Source of the DNA: Amblyornis subalaris
Lineage: Eukaryota > Chordata > Aves > Passeriformes > Ptilonorhynchidae
DNA length: 64,000 bases
Direction: 5' to 3'
Assembly: GCA_018881555.1 (NCBI GenBank)
Contig: JACAXG010000169.1
Span: 833,069-897,068, forward strand
Shown here: positions 22,286 to 46,635 of the stretch, piece after piece
Layout: each line of letters opens with the position of its first letter
Position numbering within the stretch: position 1 is the stretch's first letter
Program-made: the position numbers and the translations under genes
Notes under the pieces: model-generated
The model's input: only the letters and a program-made list of their open reading frames with translations
Database searches by the model: none
What the model was told of the DNA's origin: nothing

Positions 22286-22286
22286 G
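22215..22286. repeat. Hexanucleotide microsatellite (CACCGA)n
   Basis: Eleven perfect CACCGA units from 22215 to 22280 followed by a variant CACCGG. Less regular CACCGG/CACCAG units and GGCCC runs flank it from about 22080. It lies in the TMEM203 5' region, between its ATG and the CRE cluster, so it could be in the TMEM203 5' UTR. Confidence 0.95.
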
Positions 22287-22445
22287 CACCAGGCCCGGCC
22301 CGGCCCGGCGGCGCGGGGTGATGGCGTCACGGGGAGGTGCGGCGAGTTGATGACGTCATCAGGCGTGGGCACGGTGCACGGGGAGTCCCGGTTCCTCAGC
22401 CGGGGTGATGACGTCAGCAGGAGCTGTCGCGCAGTGGTGACGTAA

Positions 22446-22458
22446 GGGCCGGTCCATG
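22446..22458 (+). promoter_or_regulatory. NDOR1: Probable 3' end of NDOR1 first exon, with in-frame ATG at the splice junction
   Basis: GGTCCATG|GTGAGT is a strong donor at 22459, directly downstream of the CRE cluster. Exon 2 begins with ATG at 23504 immediately after a TTTCTTGCAG acceptor. Joining them gives two consecutive in-frame Met codons, so translation could start in exon 1 or exon 2 with a one-residue difference. No transcript evidence. Confidence 0.5.
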
Positions 22459-22559
22459 GTGAGTCCCGCGGAGCCGCCGGAGCCAGGCCTGACCGAGAGC
22501 TGGGGGTGCTCACCTGGAGAGGGGAACCCCGGGGAGACCCTTCCAGGGCCTAAGTGGGC

Positions 22560-22875
22560 TCCAGGAGAGCCGGAGAGGGACTTGGGACAAGGGACTGGAG
22601 GGACAGGACACAGGGAGTGGCTTCCCACTGCCAGAGGGCAGGGTTAGATGGGATATTGGGAAGAAATTGTTCCCTGTGAGGGTGGGAAGGCCCTGGCACA
22701 GGGTGCCTGGAGAAGCTGTGGCTGCCCCATCCCTGGGAGTGTGCAAGGACAGGTTGGACAGGGCTTGGAGCAACCTGGGGTGGTGGAAGGTGTCCCTGCC
22801 CGTGGCAGGGGCTGGAATGAAATAAGCATTAAGGTTTCTTCCAGCCCAAACCAATCTGGGATTCTGGGATTCTAT
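22560..22875 (+). repeat. CR1 LINE 3'-end fragment
   Basis: In NDOR1 intron 1. Contains GGACTTGGGACAAGGGACTG, TAGATGGGATATTGGGAAGA, GTGCAAGGACAGGTTGGACA, CTGCCCGTGGCAGGGGCTGG and the CCAGCCCAAACCAATCTGGG tail, followed by GATTCTGGGATTCTA. Sense orientation, starting about 100 bases from the first exon. Confidence 0.92.
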
Positions 22876-23479
22876 ATTTTATCATTATTATGATTTCATT
22901 TATTGTTATTCTGTGGGTGACAGCAGCTGTTTGCAGCTCAGACATCTCCTGGGCTGGATTCCCTCCAGGCTGGGCCCTTGCTCCATCAGAGCCTGGTTGA
23001 GAGCTGTGTGTGTGTGTCTGTCACACCTTTCTCTGTCCCTGAGCTTCCAGGCTCTGCCCCGGGCCCCCTCGGGTGATGGGAGATTCACAGGGCATGCAGA
23101 AAAGTTAAACCCAGAAATGGGAAACGCCTATCCCAGGGGTGCACTCACCTGGTGGTGATAGGGACAGTCAGATAAGCCAGGATGTGGATTTTAGTCCCTC
23201 CCATGTCTTGGNAGTGGGGACAAGGAGCACACTGCTTATCCTACCAGCTGGGACATGGGATCACTCCCTCAGTGCTGCACAGGGGTGGGGAGAGAGCCTG
23301 GGAGCCCTGAATCCCACTGCTGAATCCCAGCTGTTCATGATCCCTGTGCTGGCTGTGTGCTGTCAGCCCCACAGACGTCCCTGGGACCCCCAGCCCCGGG
23401 GTGGGGTTGGTGCTGCTCGGCCCAGGGCAGGCCCAGCTCTGCCTTCCCTCCTCTTCTTCCTGTCCCTCCCCTCCGGTGA

Positions 23480-37579
<14,100 letters not shown>

Positions 37580-37617
37580 GCCTGGCTCCTGCCTGCCCCT
37601 TCCCCACAAACTGCCTG

Positions 37618-37623
37618 AATAAA
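37618..37623 (+). terminator. Poly(A) signal AATAAA, NDOR1
   Basis: AATAAA 38 bases after the TGA stop at 37577-37579, giving a very short 3' UTR. Good position and sequence. Confidence 0.85.
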
Positions 37624-37639
37624 GGAGCCAGCAAAATGG

Positions 37640-38790
37640 TCTGCCTCTGGCATCTTCCTTGGGCTGGACCCCAGCCAGGATAGGGGGGGATTTACCCATG
37701 CAGCCCCTCCCTGACAGCAGCAAGGCCATGGCGGCAGGGGGACCCCCTCTCCTGGAGGGTNGGTTTGGTTCCCTGTGCCCACATGCCACCGGAGCAGGGG
37801 CCAGAGGTCTCTTGGGGAGTGCTGCTGGTTGGCTCCAGTGTGGGACTGATCTGTCCCAGCTTGGGGGGGTCCCTGTGTGGGGTGGATGGCATGCAAGGGC
37901 ATTCCTGGAGTCATGGCAGTGGCAGCAGCTGCTGTTTGTTGCAGGGCCAGAGGAAGGGAAGTGTTGCATGGGAGTCTCTCCACCCTGGCATTACTCAGCA
38001 GTGCTTGCTGCAGGAGGAGGCTGCCTGGACAGACCTGTTCCCCCTGTCTCCAGTGGCCAAGGCCAGTAGGGACAGGCACAGGAGGAAGCCTCGATGCTTC
38101 TGTCTCTGCTGCCAGTTCATCATCCGGAGCCTGCTTAATGCTGAGGTCTGAGCTCTGAGTGCCAGCTCCTGCTGAGTTATCCTCTTCCCTGAGTGCCTGC
38201 TCAGCTGCATCTCTCCTCCACCCCATCCTGGGANCTGCTTCCAGCCCTTTCCCTGCAGCCTCGAAGCCCTGCACCCTCCTGGCCCTGCCCGTGGCCCAGT
38301 GGGACCAGTGCCAGCACCTTCCTCCCGCAGTTCAGCAAACTGGGTGCCACTGCATAAATAGCAATTAGGACCCGGGGCATGAGTCAGCGGGGACAGTCCC
38401 TGGGAGCAGGCTGGGACAGGAAGGGACAGCGGTGCCACGCCACGCCTGTGACCCAGCCACCTTCCCACGCGCCGAGTCATGGGGTCCTGCAGGGGCGAGC
38501 AGTGCCCGGGGCATTGCTGGAGCTGTGGCACCACAGTGCGGGGGAGCACGGTGATGTTGGGGCTCCCCACCCCTTGCTTTGCTCTGAGCAGCTCTTGCAC
38601 TTGCAGCCCCNGGCTGGGCTGAGTGTCCTCGTGTGCCAGGGACAGCCCAAGGGCCAGCGCAGAGCTGCTGCATGGCTGTCATCACCCTGGTGCCACCGTC
38701 CCCTCATGGGGGGCACTGTCCAGGAGGGAAACCCTTCCAAGCCCTGCAGGCTGCTTGTGGGGCATGGGACTGACCTGGGGGACAGGGAGC
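37640..38790. other. Intergenic, nothing recognised
   Basis: Between the NDOR1 poly(A) signal and a minisatellite. No coding exon, RNA gene or named repeat seen. Confidence 0.4.
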
Positions 38791-38799
38791 TGGACTNGG

Positions 38800-39290
38800 G
38801 CAGCACAGGGCACATGCTGGGGGCTGTACTGGGGTAGTGCAGAGTTCATGCTGGGGGGCTGTACTGGGATCTGAGTGGGGGGACTGGACTGGGGGAGCGC
38901 AGGGCCCATGTTGAGGGGCTGTACTGGGGGAGCGCAGGGCCCACGTTGGGAGGGGTACTGGGGGAGCACAGGGCCCATGTTGGGGGCTGGACTGGGCGAG
39001 CACAGGGCCCATGTTGGGGGCTGGACTGGGGGAGCACAGGGCCCATGTTGGGGGCTGGACTGGGGGAGCACAGGGCCCATGTTGGGGGCTGTACTAGGGG
39101 AGCACAGGGCCCGTGTTGAGGGGCTGTACTAGGGGAGCACAAGGCCCATGTTGGGGGCTGTACTAGGGGAGCACAGGGCCCGTGTTGAGGGGCTGTACTG
39201 GGGGAGCACAGGGCCCATGTTGAGGGGCTGTACTGGGGGAGCACAGGGCCCATGTTGAGGGGCTGTACTGGAGGAGTACAGGGCCATGCT
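38800..39290. repeat. 34/35-bp minisatellite, about 13-14 copies
   Basis: Tandem units of the type GGGGGAGCACAGGGCCCATG followed by TTGAGGGGCTGTACT. The GCCCATG landmark recurs at intervals of 35, 34, 34, 34, 34, 34, 35, 34, 35, 35 and 34 bases. The first units are degenerate. Units with TTGGGGG (34 bp) alternate with units with TTGAGGGG (35 bp). Because 34/35 is not a multiple of three it is not a protein repeat, although it leaves spurious ORFs open. Confidence 0.95.
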
Positions 39291-39650
39291 GCCATGCCCC
39301 AGGGACAGTGGTGTGGGCAGCACTGGCCGCAGAGGTGGCTGCACTTGTGCCGGGCAAGCAGAAGAGGCGGCCGTGGGCCCAGCTCCTCCCCAGCTCCGGC
39401 GCGAGCTGATTGGCGCGGGCATGGCTGCCTGCCCCGGGCTCCCTGCATTTGAGCCGCTTCCAGAAGCTGACAAACCAGACTGGTTAGAGCCAGCCTCGGC
39501 CCCAGCCCTGCCTGGCCCACGGCAGGCGGCAGCTCCTGCGCGGTGCCCGCCACGCCTGCACCCTTCTGGCACAGCGGGCAGCGCCCGGCAGCGCCCAGCT
39601 CGTTGCCCTCTCCTCTGGACCGTGGCGGGTCAGTACTGCGTTGGTGCTGG

Positions 39651-39684
39651 GGAGGAGGAAGAGGAGGAGGAGGAGGAGGAAGAG
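39651..39684. repeat. (GGA)n microsatellite
   Basis: Purine-only GGA/GAA run within GC-rich DNA about 280 bases upstream of the RING gene start. Confidence 0.85.
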
Positions 39685-39966
39685 GCTGTTGGATGCTCAC
39701 GGTGCGGCCCCTCTTGGGGTGGCCTCTCGGTGAGGGTGATGGGGCTGCACCCCGTGTCGGAGGCTCCTGACCCACAGGTCTGGGAGGGCGCCCGGAGCCG
39801 CACTGGAGGGGTGGTGGGACTCTCTGTGGACACCGCTGCCTTCAAACCCTTCAGGCAGCCGTGCTGAGGGAGCCTCCTGCCCTGGAGCAGCACCCACATC
39901 CCGCACCCAGCCCCGAGGGGCCCCGGGGGACGTGGGGTGAGGGCGGNGGCTGCTCTGGCCACCCTC

Positions 39967-40977
39967 ATGGAGCCGGCAGCAGCCGAGGAGGCCGAGCCTG
40001 GCCCCCGGCCGGTGCAGGCGGCCGGAGGGGAAGACTGTGCCGGGCAGCGGGACGAGCCTGGCACAGAGAGCGAGACTGTGGGGTCAGGGGACCCCGGGGA
40101 GCCGCCCCNACTCTGTGGAGAGGCGGCTGCTGGTGCCTGGGGATGCTGGGACCTGCCACAGGCGGAGGATGCCAGGGAGCCGCTGCTGCCCGGGCATGAG
40201 GCACCGCCTGCCCACGGTGCCTCCCTGCCTGCGGGGCGGGACCCTCCCGCCGCCAACGCCACCAACGCCACCAACGCCACCAGCCCTGTCCTGCCCCGCG
40301 GGGAGAGCCCAGCGCCTCGGGGGACATCGCCCAGCTCGGGAAGCGTCTCCAGCTCCATCCTGAGCCTCTTCGGTGAGGGAGAGGAGACGTCAAGCGACGA
40401 GGTGGCGGCGGCGGCAGAGCCGTGCCCCGCGCTGGCGGGCAGCGAGGACGAGTGCCCCATCTGCACGGAGCCCTACGACGAGCAGCGGCACAGGCCGGCC
40501 GTGCTGAACTGCAGCCACGGGCTGTGCCGGGCCTGCCTGCGCGCCATCATGGACACGGCCGCGGGCGCAGACTTCGGCCGCGTGCGCTGCCCCATCTGCC
40601 GCCAGAAGACGCCCATGCTGGAGTGGGAGATCTGCAAGCTGCAGGAGGAGCTGCTGCTGCTGCACGCCCAGCCCGGCTCCCCTGGCGGCCTGGCCACCTC
40701 CCGGCCCCCTGCCCTCCCGCCCCGGCGCCCCGGCCTGGCCGGCGCCCTCGAGCATCGCTTCCAGGTGCGCTTCCACACCAGCCGCATGTTCGGGTGCCTG
40801 CCGTGCGTCCGGTACCCGCCCTGCCTCATCCGCGGGCTGGCCCGGCTGGAGCAGCGCTGCCGCTGCTGCTACCTCCTGCTGCTGGCGCTGCTGCTGGCGG
40901 CCGAGATGCTCAGCCTGCTCCTCATCTTCCTCCCCATCGTCCTCATGGTGATACTCTTCCTCATCCTCGATAAATAG
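39967..40977 (+). CDS. RING-finger protein with C-terminal membrane anchor, presumed E3 ubiquitin ligase
   Basis: Single open exon of 336 residues plus stop from the first ATG; any upstream exon is not visible. Residues 1-155 are low-complexity and acidic or Pro/Ala-rich, with a short NATNATNAT repeat near residue 99. A C3HC4 RING follows: C163, C166, C182, H184, C187, C190, C208, C211 (CPIC...LNCSHGLC..C...CPIC). Next come a Pro/Arg-rich linker, a basic Cys-containing segment (FGCLPCVRYPPC) and CRCC just before a ~33-residue hydrophobic stretch (302-334) that ends three residues before the stop. The RING plus C-terminal anchor layout recalls the RNF152/RNF182/RNF183/RNF223 group, and the neighbourhood suggests the RNF208-CYSRT1-RNF224 cluster, but I do not recognise a specific orthologue. 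One N at 40110. Confidence 0.82.
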   Translation: MEPAAAEEAEPGPRPVQAAGGEDCAGQRDEPGTESETVGSGDPGEPPXLCGEAAAGAWGCWDLPQAEDAREPLLPGHEAPPAHGASLPAGRDPPAANATNATNATSPVLPRGESPAPRGTSPSSGSVSSSILSLFGEGEETSSDEVAAAAEPCPALAGSEDECPICTEPYDEQRHRPAVLNCSHGLCRACLRAIMDTAAGADFGRVRCPICRQKTPMLEWEICKLQEELLLLHAQPGSPGGLATSRPPALPPRRPGLAGALEHRFQVRFHTSRMFGCLPCVRYPPCLIRGLARLEQRCRCCYLLLLALLLAAEMLSLLLIFLPIVLMVILFLILDK

Positions 40978-43900
40978 CGCTGGGTTTGTGCCCGCAGGCC
41001 GAGCGNGCATGGGGAGAGGAGCTCTGCTCCGGCTCTGGCCACGGCGATGGTGCCAGCTGGGAGCAAGCCTGTGACCCTCGTGCCTGGGATACCTGGTGCT
41101 GCCAGTGAGCCCGGAGCAGGTGAGGCAGCGCAGGAGCTGGGGCAGANAGCTGAGGGAGGTGACCATGGAGCTGGGCACCACCTGCGCCTGGGCACCAGCT
41201 GACACTTCACTGCAGCAGCGAGTGGGCGGATGGAGTGGGAGCCCTTCCTGCTCTGCGACACATGCCTGGCCCGGGGCTGGGGACCAGAGGGGCTCTGCGG
41301 GCAGAGCAGGGCTGTACTGTGGGCTGTACCGTGGGCTGTGCCATGGGCTGTGCCATGGGCTGTGTCACCTGTACCCAGGACAGACGGGCTGGGATTCCCC
41401 AGCATGGACTGAAAATACAACCTGTGTTTGTACCACAGTCATGTTGAGCTGAGTTCAGTGCTTGTCCAGGCTGAGTATGTCCCTGTGGGGTCCAGTAGTG
41501 ACACAAGGAGGGTACGGGCACAGGGCACAGCCAGTGGTCCTCAGCCACCCTGGGAGGGGTGTCTGCTCCACCGCGGCACCTCCCAGCCGCTGCCGAGCCG
41601 TGCCAGCCCGTGCCTGTGCTCAGGCCGTGCCCCTCGAGGAGATAAGTGAGCAAACACGGCTCTGTCCCTGCCACACACGGGTGGAGGAGCCTGCGGTGAG
41701 TGGAACTGGGGCNGTGCCCATGTGGGACCTCCCCATGGCTACTGGGGAGCAGGAGTGTCCCAGGGGCGAGCAGGATCTGGGCTCTGCCTTTGACTGGGCA
41801 GCTGGCCTCNTGTGGGAGCCCTGTGCCAGCCAGGCCATGCCCAGATCACGGTGTGGCTGCTCTGCACCCTTGTTCCTCGACACTCCTTGGGCATGCCTGT
41901 ACCCTGAGGGGACAAGGATGGGCATCCTTCCAGGCTTTCAGCCACCTTTGGGCTGGTGGTGGGTGGCAGGGAGTTGTCGGACCCTTGAGATACTCCCAGG
42001 ATTTCTTTTGGGGCATGCTGGCACCCATCTTCACATCCTGGGGGGTGTGGCTCNGTATTTATCACTGCCGCTCTCCTCTGGGTGTCCTGCCAAGGCTCTG
42101 TGCTGACCCCACGCCAAATCGCTCCCCTGTGCTGTCACCCCTGTCTGTGCCCCTCGGCCCAGCCCTGCTGAGAGGCTGGTGACACCACCGTGCCCTGTCC
42201 TGCCCGGCTGTGCCGAGCTTGTGCAACCATCTGCGTGTCCCAGCTTTGCCCTTCTCCCCCGGAAACACCCCGTGGGCACCTCCCCAGGGCTGCGGCTTTG
42301 GGGCACAGACCACAGGGTGCCAGCACCCCCCACCCCCTTCCCCTTCCCCCTGTGCAGGGAGCTGGGTGGGTGGGAAGTGAGCGAGCACTGCCGTGCCCAC
42401 ACAGCCCCACAGGAAGCCCGTGTCCTTGTGCCCAGGAGGGCAGAGATTCGGGCCGTGGGCTCTGCCAGGGCACTGGTGCCACTCAGCATCAGCGCTGCCG
42501 TGTGTTGCTCTGGCAGAGTGCCGAGGCACAGGACAGGAGCAGGGCACCCCAAAACAGGCCAGGTCGGCAGACAGAAGCAGGAGAGCCCCCCCGGCCCCGG
42601 TGGCACCAAGGAATATTTATTTATACCAAGTGGAGCAGCTCCGTCAGGAGAAGCACCAGTTCAGCCCGGCTGGGGCATTTTTGGCTCAATGGAGCCTGTA
42701 GGGAGGGGGGCTCAGACACCAGGGGGGCCCTGTCACTGCATGGAAGCCTCCTGTCCCTGCTCCACATTGCCTGGGGGCGTTTGGCTGAACCAGGCCAGAG
42801 CTGTCCCCNTGGGGACACACTGAGCACGATGCACCCTCTGGTGTGCCCACGCTCCCCACANTGGCTGTTGGCACCTCTGGGTGCTTGAAAGCTGAAGGGC
42901 ACCTCCATCCCCCCAGGGAGGGGGTCCCTGGGGGCTGCGGCGCGAGAGGGACCCCANGGGCAATGCAGAGCCCAGCTGCAACGTCCACTCCCCAAGCTGG
43001 GTTATATTTAGAGATCCAGGACAGCGGCGAGTGGGCCTGGGGGCTGACAAGGCTCCTGCTGCGGGCACAGCCCCCAGCACAGCCCCACAAATCCACCCAA
43101 CANCCCCACTTGCAGCCCTCCCCNTCCCCTCCCACAANCNCCTGACTCCCCATTGCACCCCAAANGCTTNACGGCATCCCCCAGCTGCTGGCACCAGGGT
43201 GACGTTGTGTCCCCAGACCAGGGACTTGGCTGTCCCCATCCCTGCAGGGGCCCTGTGGGGCCAGACCTCTCTCCTGGCTTCTCCCGCTGTACCCCAGCGT
43301 GTCCCCAGCTGGGTCCCACTCCGGCCAGAGCCAACCCCATCCCAGTTGCACCACAACCAGCAGCAGCACCTCTCCTTCTCCACCCAGCCCCCCGCACTGG
43401 GGACACGGCCCCATCCCACGCCCGTTGGGAGTGTGGCCGGAGGGCAAGCAGCCGTGGGGCCAGCATGGTGAGGCACTGGGGCAAGTCCTGCACCAGAACC
43501 CAGCCTTGAACACGGAGCCGGGCAGGGAGCAGGAGCCGATGCCTGTGCCTGCGGGCAGCCCTCTCCTGGATTTGACCCCAAGAGAGCTCCCGAGCTCAGC
43601 AGTGCTTCCCCAGCCGCGGGGCCAGGAGTGCCCCGGGGAGCTGTCAGCCTCTCGGGCTCCGTGCCACCGCCCGTTACCCTCCCGTCACCGCGGGCTCGCA
43701 CGCCGGCGTGAAAGCGGCTGCTGGCACGTCATGAGCGGCTTCCTCTCCGCTGAAACGGCGCTTTGGGGGTGTGACCACCCCGGGGCGAGGTGTGAGGCTG
43801 CGTGTCCCCTGGGAGGGCACAGCCCTGGTGCTCAGCCACCTCCTTCCAGCCTGGCACGGTGCTGCCCCATCGTCCAGCACAACCTCCAGCCCTGCACTGA

Positions 43901-44089
43901 GGCTGGATCCCCCCGCTGTTTGCTTCCATGGAGAACTGGTCCTGTTGTGCAACCTCCGGGGCAGGACGGGGACAGTGGGGCCACGCACATGGGGAGTGGC
44001 CTGGGCACTGGCCAGGGCTGGCACCATCCCCTGCAGGAGCAGAGCTGCGACCCAGGCACCAACCGGCCGGGCTGCAGGGGCTGCTTTAT
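40978..44089. other. Intergenic or 3' UTR of the RING gene, nothing recognised
   Basis: The first + strand AATAAA after the RING gene that I could find is at 44903, so the 3' end of that transcript is unresolved. No additional coding exon with support was found. A/T-rich TATTTATTTATA occurs at about 42607-42618. Confidence 0.4.
41309..41366. repeat. 12-bp tandem repeat
   Basis: GGGCTGTACCGT/GGGCTGTGCCAT units recur every 12 bases (GGG at 41321, 41333, 41345, 41357). About five copies. Confidence 0.85.
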
Positions 44090-44240
44090 ACAGTCTCACA
44101 GAACCACAGAATCACAGGATGCACTTGGGCTGAAAAGGACCCATGAGGATCATGGAGTCCAACTCCTGGCCCTGCACAGACACCCCAGCGGTCCCACAGC
44201 CTGAATGTGTTGTCCAAACACTGCTTGAACCTTGAGGAGA
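44090..44240 (-). repeat. CR1 LINE 3'-end fragment, antisense
   Basis: CACAGAACCACAGAATCACA, GGACCCATGAGGATCATGGA, CCTGGCCCTGCACAGACACC and TTGTCCAAACACTGCTTGAA in antisense CR1 order. Confidence 0.88.
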
Positions 44241-46200
44241 ATGACTGGGAAACATCACCCCCTGAACCCATGCCAAAGGCTGAGCCCAAACCAGCCTAAT
44301 CCTGGGTTTTCCCACCTAAAATGAGGATATTTGGGGAAGGGGTCATCCCCAAGAGCAATTTAACTCCCCAAGTCCCCTCTCCCAGCATGGGCCACACTGG
44401 AGAGCCCAGAGCTTCATCCCAGCCTGGTACAGATGTCACAACAATGAGGAGATTTTACAACCAGCTCACCTGGGAACATCTGGGANCATCTCTGCTCACA
44501 CACGGCCAAACCTGTTCCTGCAGCAATGTCCTGACCATGCTTAAGCAGCTGGTGAGACTTGGAGATCTTTANAAACTCATCTTGGAGGCACAAAGCTCAG
44601 AAAGGCCATGGGAGCATTTCAGGGGATGTGAGCGACTTCTAATTCACCTGCATTTGCCACATGAGGGCTGGCACCGCCCCNTGTCCCTGTCCTCTGCAGC
44701 AAACCTGGCCCCTCTTCCAGCAAGTGCTTATTNGAGGTTAATAGGGCAGGAGAAATGGGCTCTCACACAGCACTTGCTCCTGAAAGGCCCTATTTCTTCC
44801 TCAATTGCAACTCAAAATCAAATTAGCTGTTTTAAATTTACTCTGTGCCCAAGAGGTGCCACGAGGGTGGGGGAGNACATGTTGTACCCTTTGTCCTTAT
44901 GTAATAAAAAGGGTAAATTCCTTCTCTGAGGGCAAAACTGCTCCCACCTCTGCCCTGGCTGGCCCACTGCTTTGGTGTCTTTGGGGCCAGAGATGCCCGA
45001 CCTGGATTTGATATGAGCTTCTGNGGTGTTGGAGATATTTATCCTGGATTTGGCATGAGCCTTTGGGGTGATGGAGATGCACATCTTGGATGTGGGCCTG
45101 TCCCAACGTCCCCAAGCATCATCGGGCTCAGTGTGGGGTTGCTGTGACCACCCGGAGCCCTCTCCACTGTGTCAGGGCTACATGAGCCCCCCACATCCAC
45201 AAAGGACGGCAGGAATGTGGGTGCAGNGTGGGAATGTTGGTGCAGGATCAGGGAGATGGGTCATGGCCACAGCGTGCTCGGTAATGGGGGTGGCACCGGC
45301 TGCGTTATCGATGCTGTAATCCAGCACCCGTGGACCGGGAGTTGATTTTGTTTTCCAGGCATAGAAAGCCCCCTGGGATGGGAACCAGCACCCAAGGACA
45401 AGGGGTCTGCAGCCACCATGCCCCCTTGCACCCTCCCAGACATGCTGGTGCTTTGGAAGCAGATGCTCCACCGTGGCCCATAGCAGAGGGCAGAGACGGT
45501 TGCTGCTCCGGGACAAGGGAGATCTGGGGGCTGGCACCAGCCATGCACACGCCAGCCTGTGTGCACAGCTCACCCCGGGGAGCTGCGTTGTCCTGGGAGC
45601 ATCCTCCCAGCTGCTTCTGCTGCAGATTCCCGTCTCTCCCAGCTGGAGAGCTGCCAGCCCGGTGACCCCAGGGTCCATCGGGTGCTCCTCACCGATGCCA
45701 CTTGCCGGTGCTGCCGGCTGCACACCAGCCCCAGGGCAGTCCCTGTGTGCCGTGGNGATGGTGTGGAGAGGAGTCCATGGGTGCAGCTGCCTCACTGGAG
45801 CGGGGCAGGGGGAGCCCAGCCCTGCCCATGTCCCTGCCCGGTTCCCTTCGACAGCAGGTGCTGGCACACCCTCCCTCCAGTATTCCACAGCACTCNGGGG
45901 GAAGGAGACATCCAGTGGGTGTTGGAGAGCCCTTGGTGTGACTGGGGACCATTTGCCAAGGTGGGCAGGGTCCCCCACAGTGCTCAGCTACGTGCGGTGG
46001 GACCGGGGGCTGGGCAGGGAGGGGACACAACCGCATCAGGGCCGAGAGCCAGGTCGGAGGAGGAGGTGTCAGCCCAGGGGAAAGCCCTAACCTGGTGTCT
46101 CTCCCCAGCCTGCCCACGGATGGAGCAGGGCCAGGGCACAGCACCCCGGTGTGTCACCCAACTCCTGCCCGCAGTGACGCGCCCCACACTCCGGCTCGCT
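44241..46200. other. Intergenic, nothing recognised
   Basis: No supported exon or named repeat. A local imperfect duplication at about 44998-45085 repeats a CTGGATTTG-GAGCTTCTGnGGTG/TTGGGGTGATGGAGAT theme, and AATAAA occurs at 44903-44908. Confidence 0.4.
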
Positions 46201-46218
46201 CTTCGTTCCAATATAATC

Positions 46219-46224
46219 TTTATT
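46219..46224 (-). terminator. Possible distal poly(A) signal, RNF208
   Basis: The plus strand reads TTTATT, so the minus strand has AATAAA about 1.4 kb past the RNF208 stop. A second TTTATT inside the poly-T tract near 46611 is an alternative. Assignment is by position only. Confidence 0.4.
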
Positions 46225-46599
46225 GGGGAGACTGATGGGGGTTAGAACAAGGCCGGGTATAAAACATGATCATGGTCACAACCAGCAGCGGGAGGCATCG
46301 GCAGAGCAACACAGAGACGGTACCGGCCCCGTTCTCCAGCGGGGGGAGAACGGTGCTGGGGCTGCGCCAGCGGCTTCGCCCGCTCCCTCGGGACGGGCCG
46401 GGGCATGGACTGGCCCCTCTCCCCGGATGGATGCTGGGCTTCGGCCAGTGCCAGGGGCTGCTGTTTCCTCCAGGATGCAGGGTTCTGGGACCCCTCTGGC
46501 TCACCCAGCCCCATTGCCCTGGGACTGGGCGGTGTGTGCCCCTGGTGCGGTGGCCATGCCGGGTTGTGGTGCTCAGCCCTACGGAAGCACCCGCAAATT

Positions 46600-46635
46600 A
46601 TGGCTTTTTCTTTATTTTTTTTTGCTTTTTTTGGC
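46600..46635. repeat. Poly-T tract
   Basis: Runs of T interrupted by single bases (TTTTTCTTTATTTTTTTTTT-like) within the presumed RNF208 3' UTR. Confidence 0.8.

Larger units (their letters stand above)
21600..22560. promoter_or_regulatory. CpG island, head-to-head TMEM203/NDOR1 promoter
   Basis: Very GC- and CpG-rich interval covering the TMEM203 coding exon and the ~390-bp gap to the NDOR1 first exon. Two perfect CRE palindromes TGACGTCA (22351-22358, 22409-22416), a CRE-like TGACGTAA (22438-22445) and a CGTCA half-site (22325-22329) are clustered here. The arrangement predicts a bidirectional CREB/ATF-responsive promoter. Confidence 0.7.
39340..40980. promoter_or_regulatory. CpG island over the RING gene
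   Basis: CpG-dense from just downstream of the minisatellite through the coding exon. It probably includes the promoter, but no TATA or defined start site was found. Confidence 0.45.

Noticed and set aside
22077..22289. Ser-Val repeat protein on the minus strand
   Set aside because: It is a translation of the CACCGA hexanucleotide microsatellite.
38800..39290. CRISPR-like array
   Set aside because: Units are contiguous without unique spacers and the host is a vertebrate genome.
38846..39775. Repeat protein of about 309 residues on the minus strand
   Set aside because: It is a translation of the 34/35-bp minisatellite. Unit length is not a multiple of three, so the repeated peptide changes frame between units.
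39967..40977. Naming the RING gene RNF224
   Set aside because: RNF224 is expected near here by synteny, but the C-terminal anchor and long N-terminus do not fit what I recall of the short RNF224 protein, and the order relative to RNF208 differs from human.
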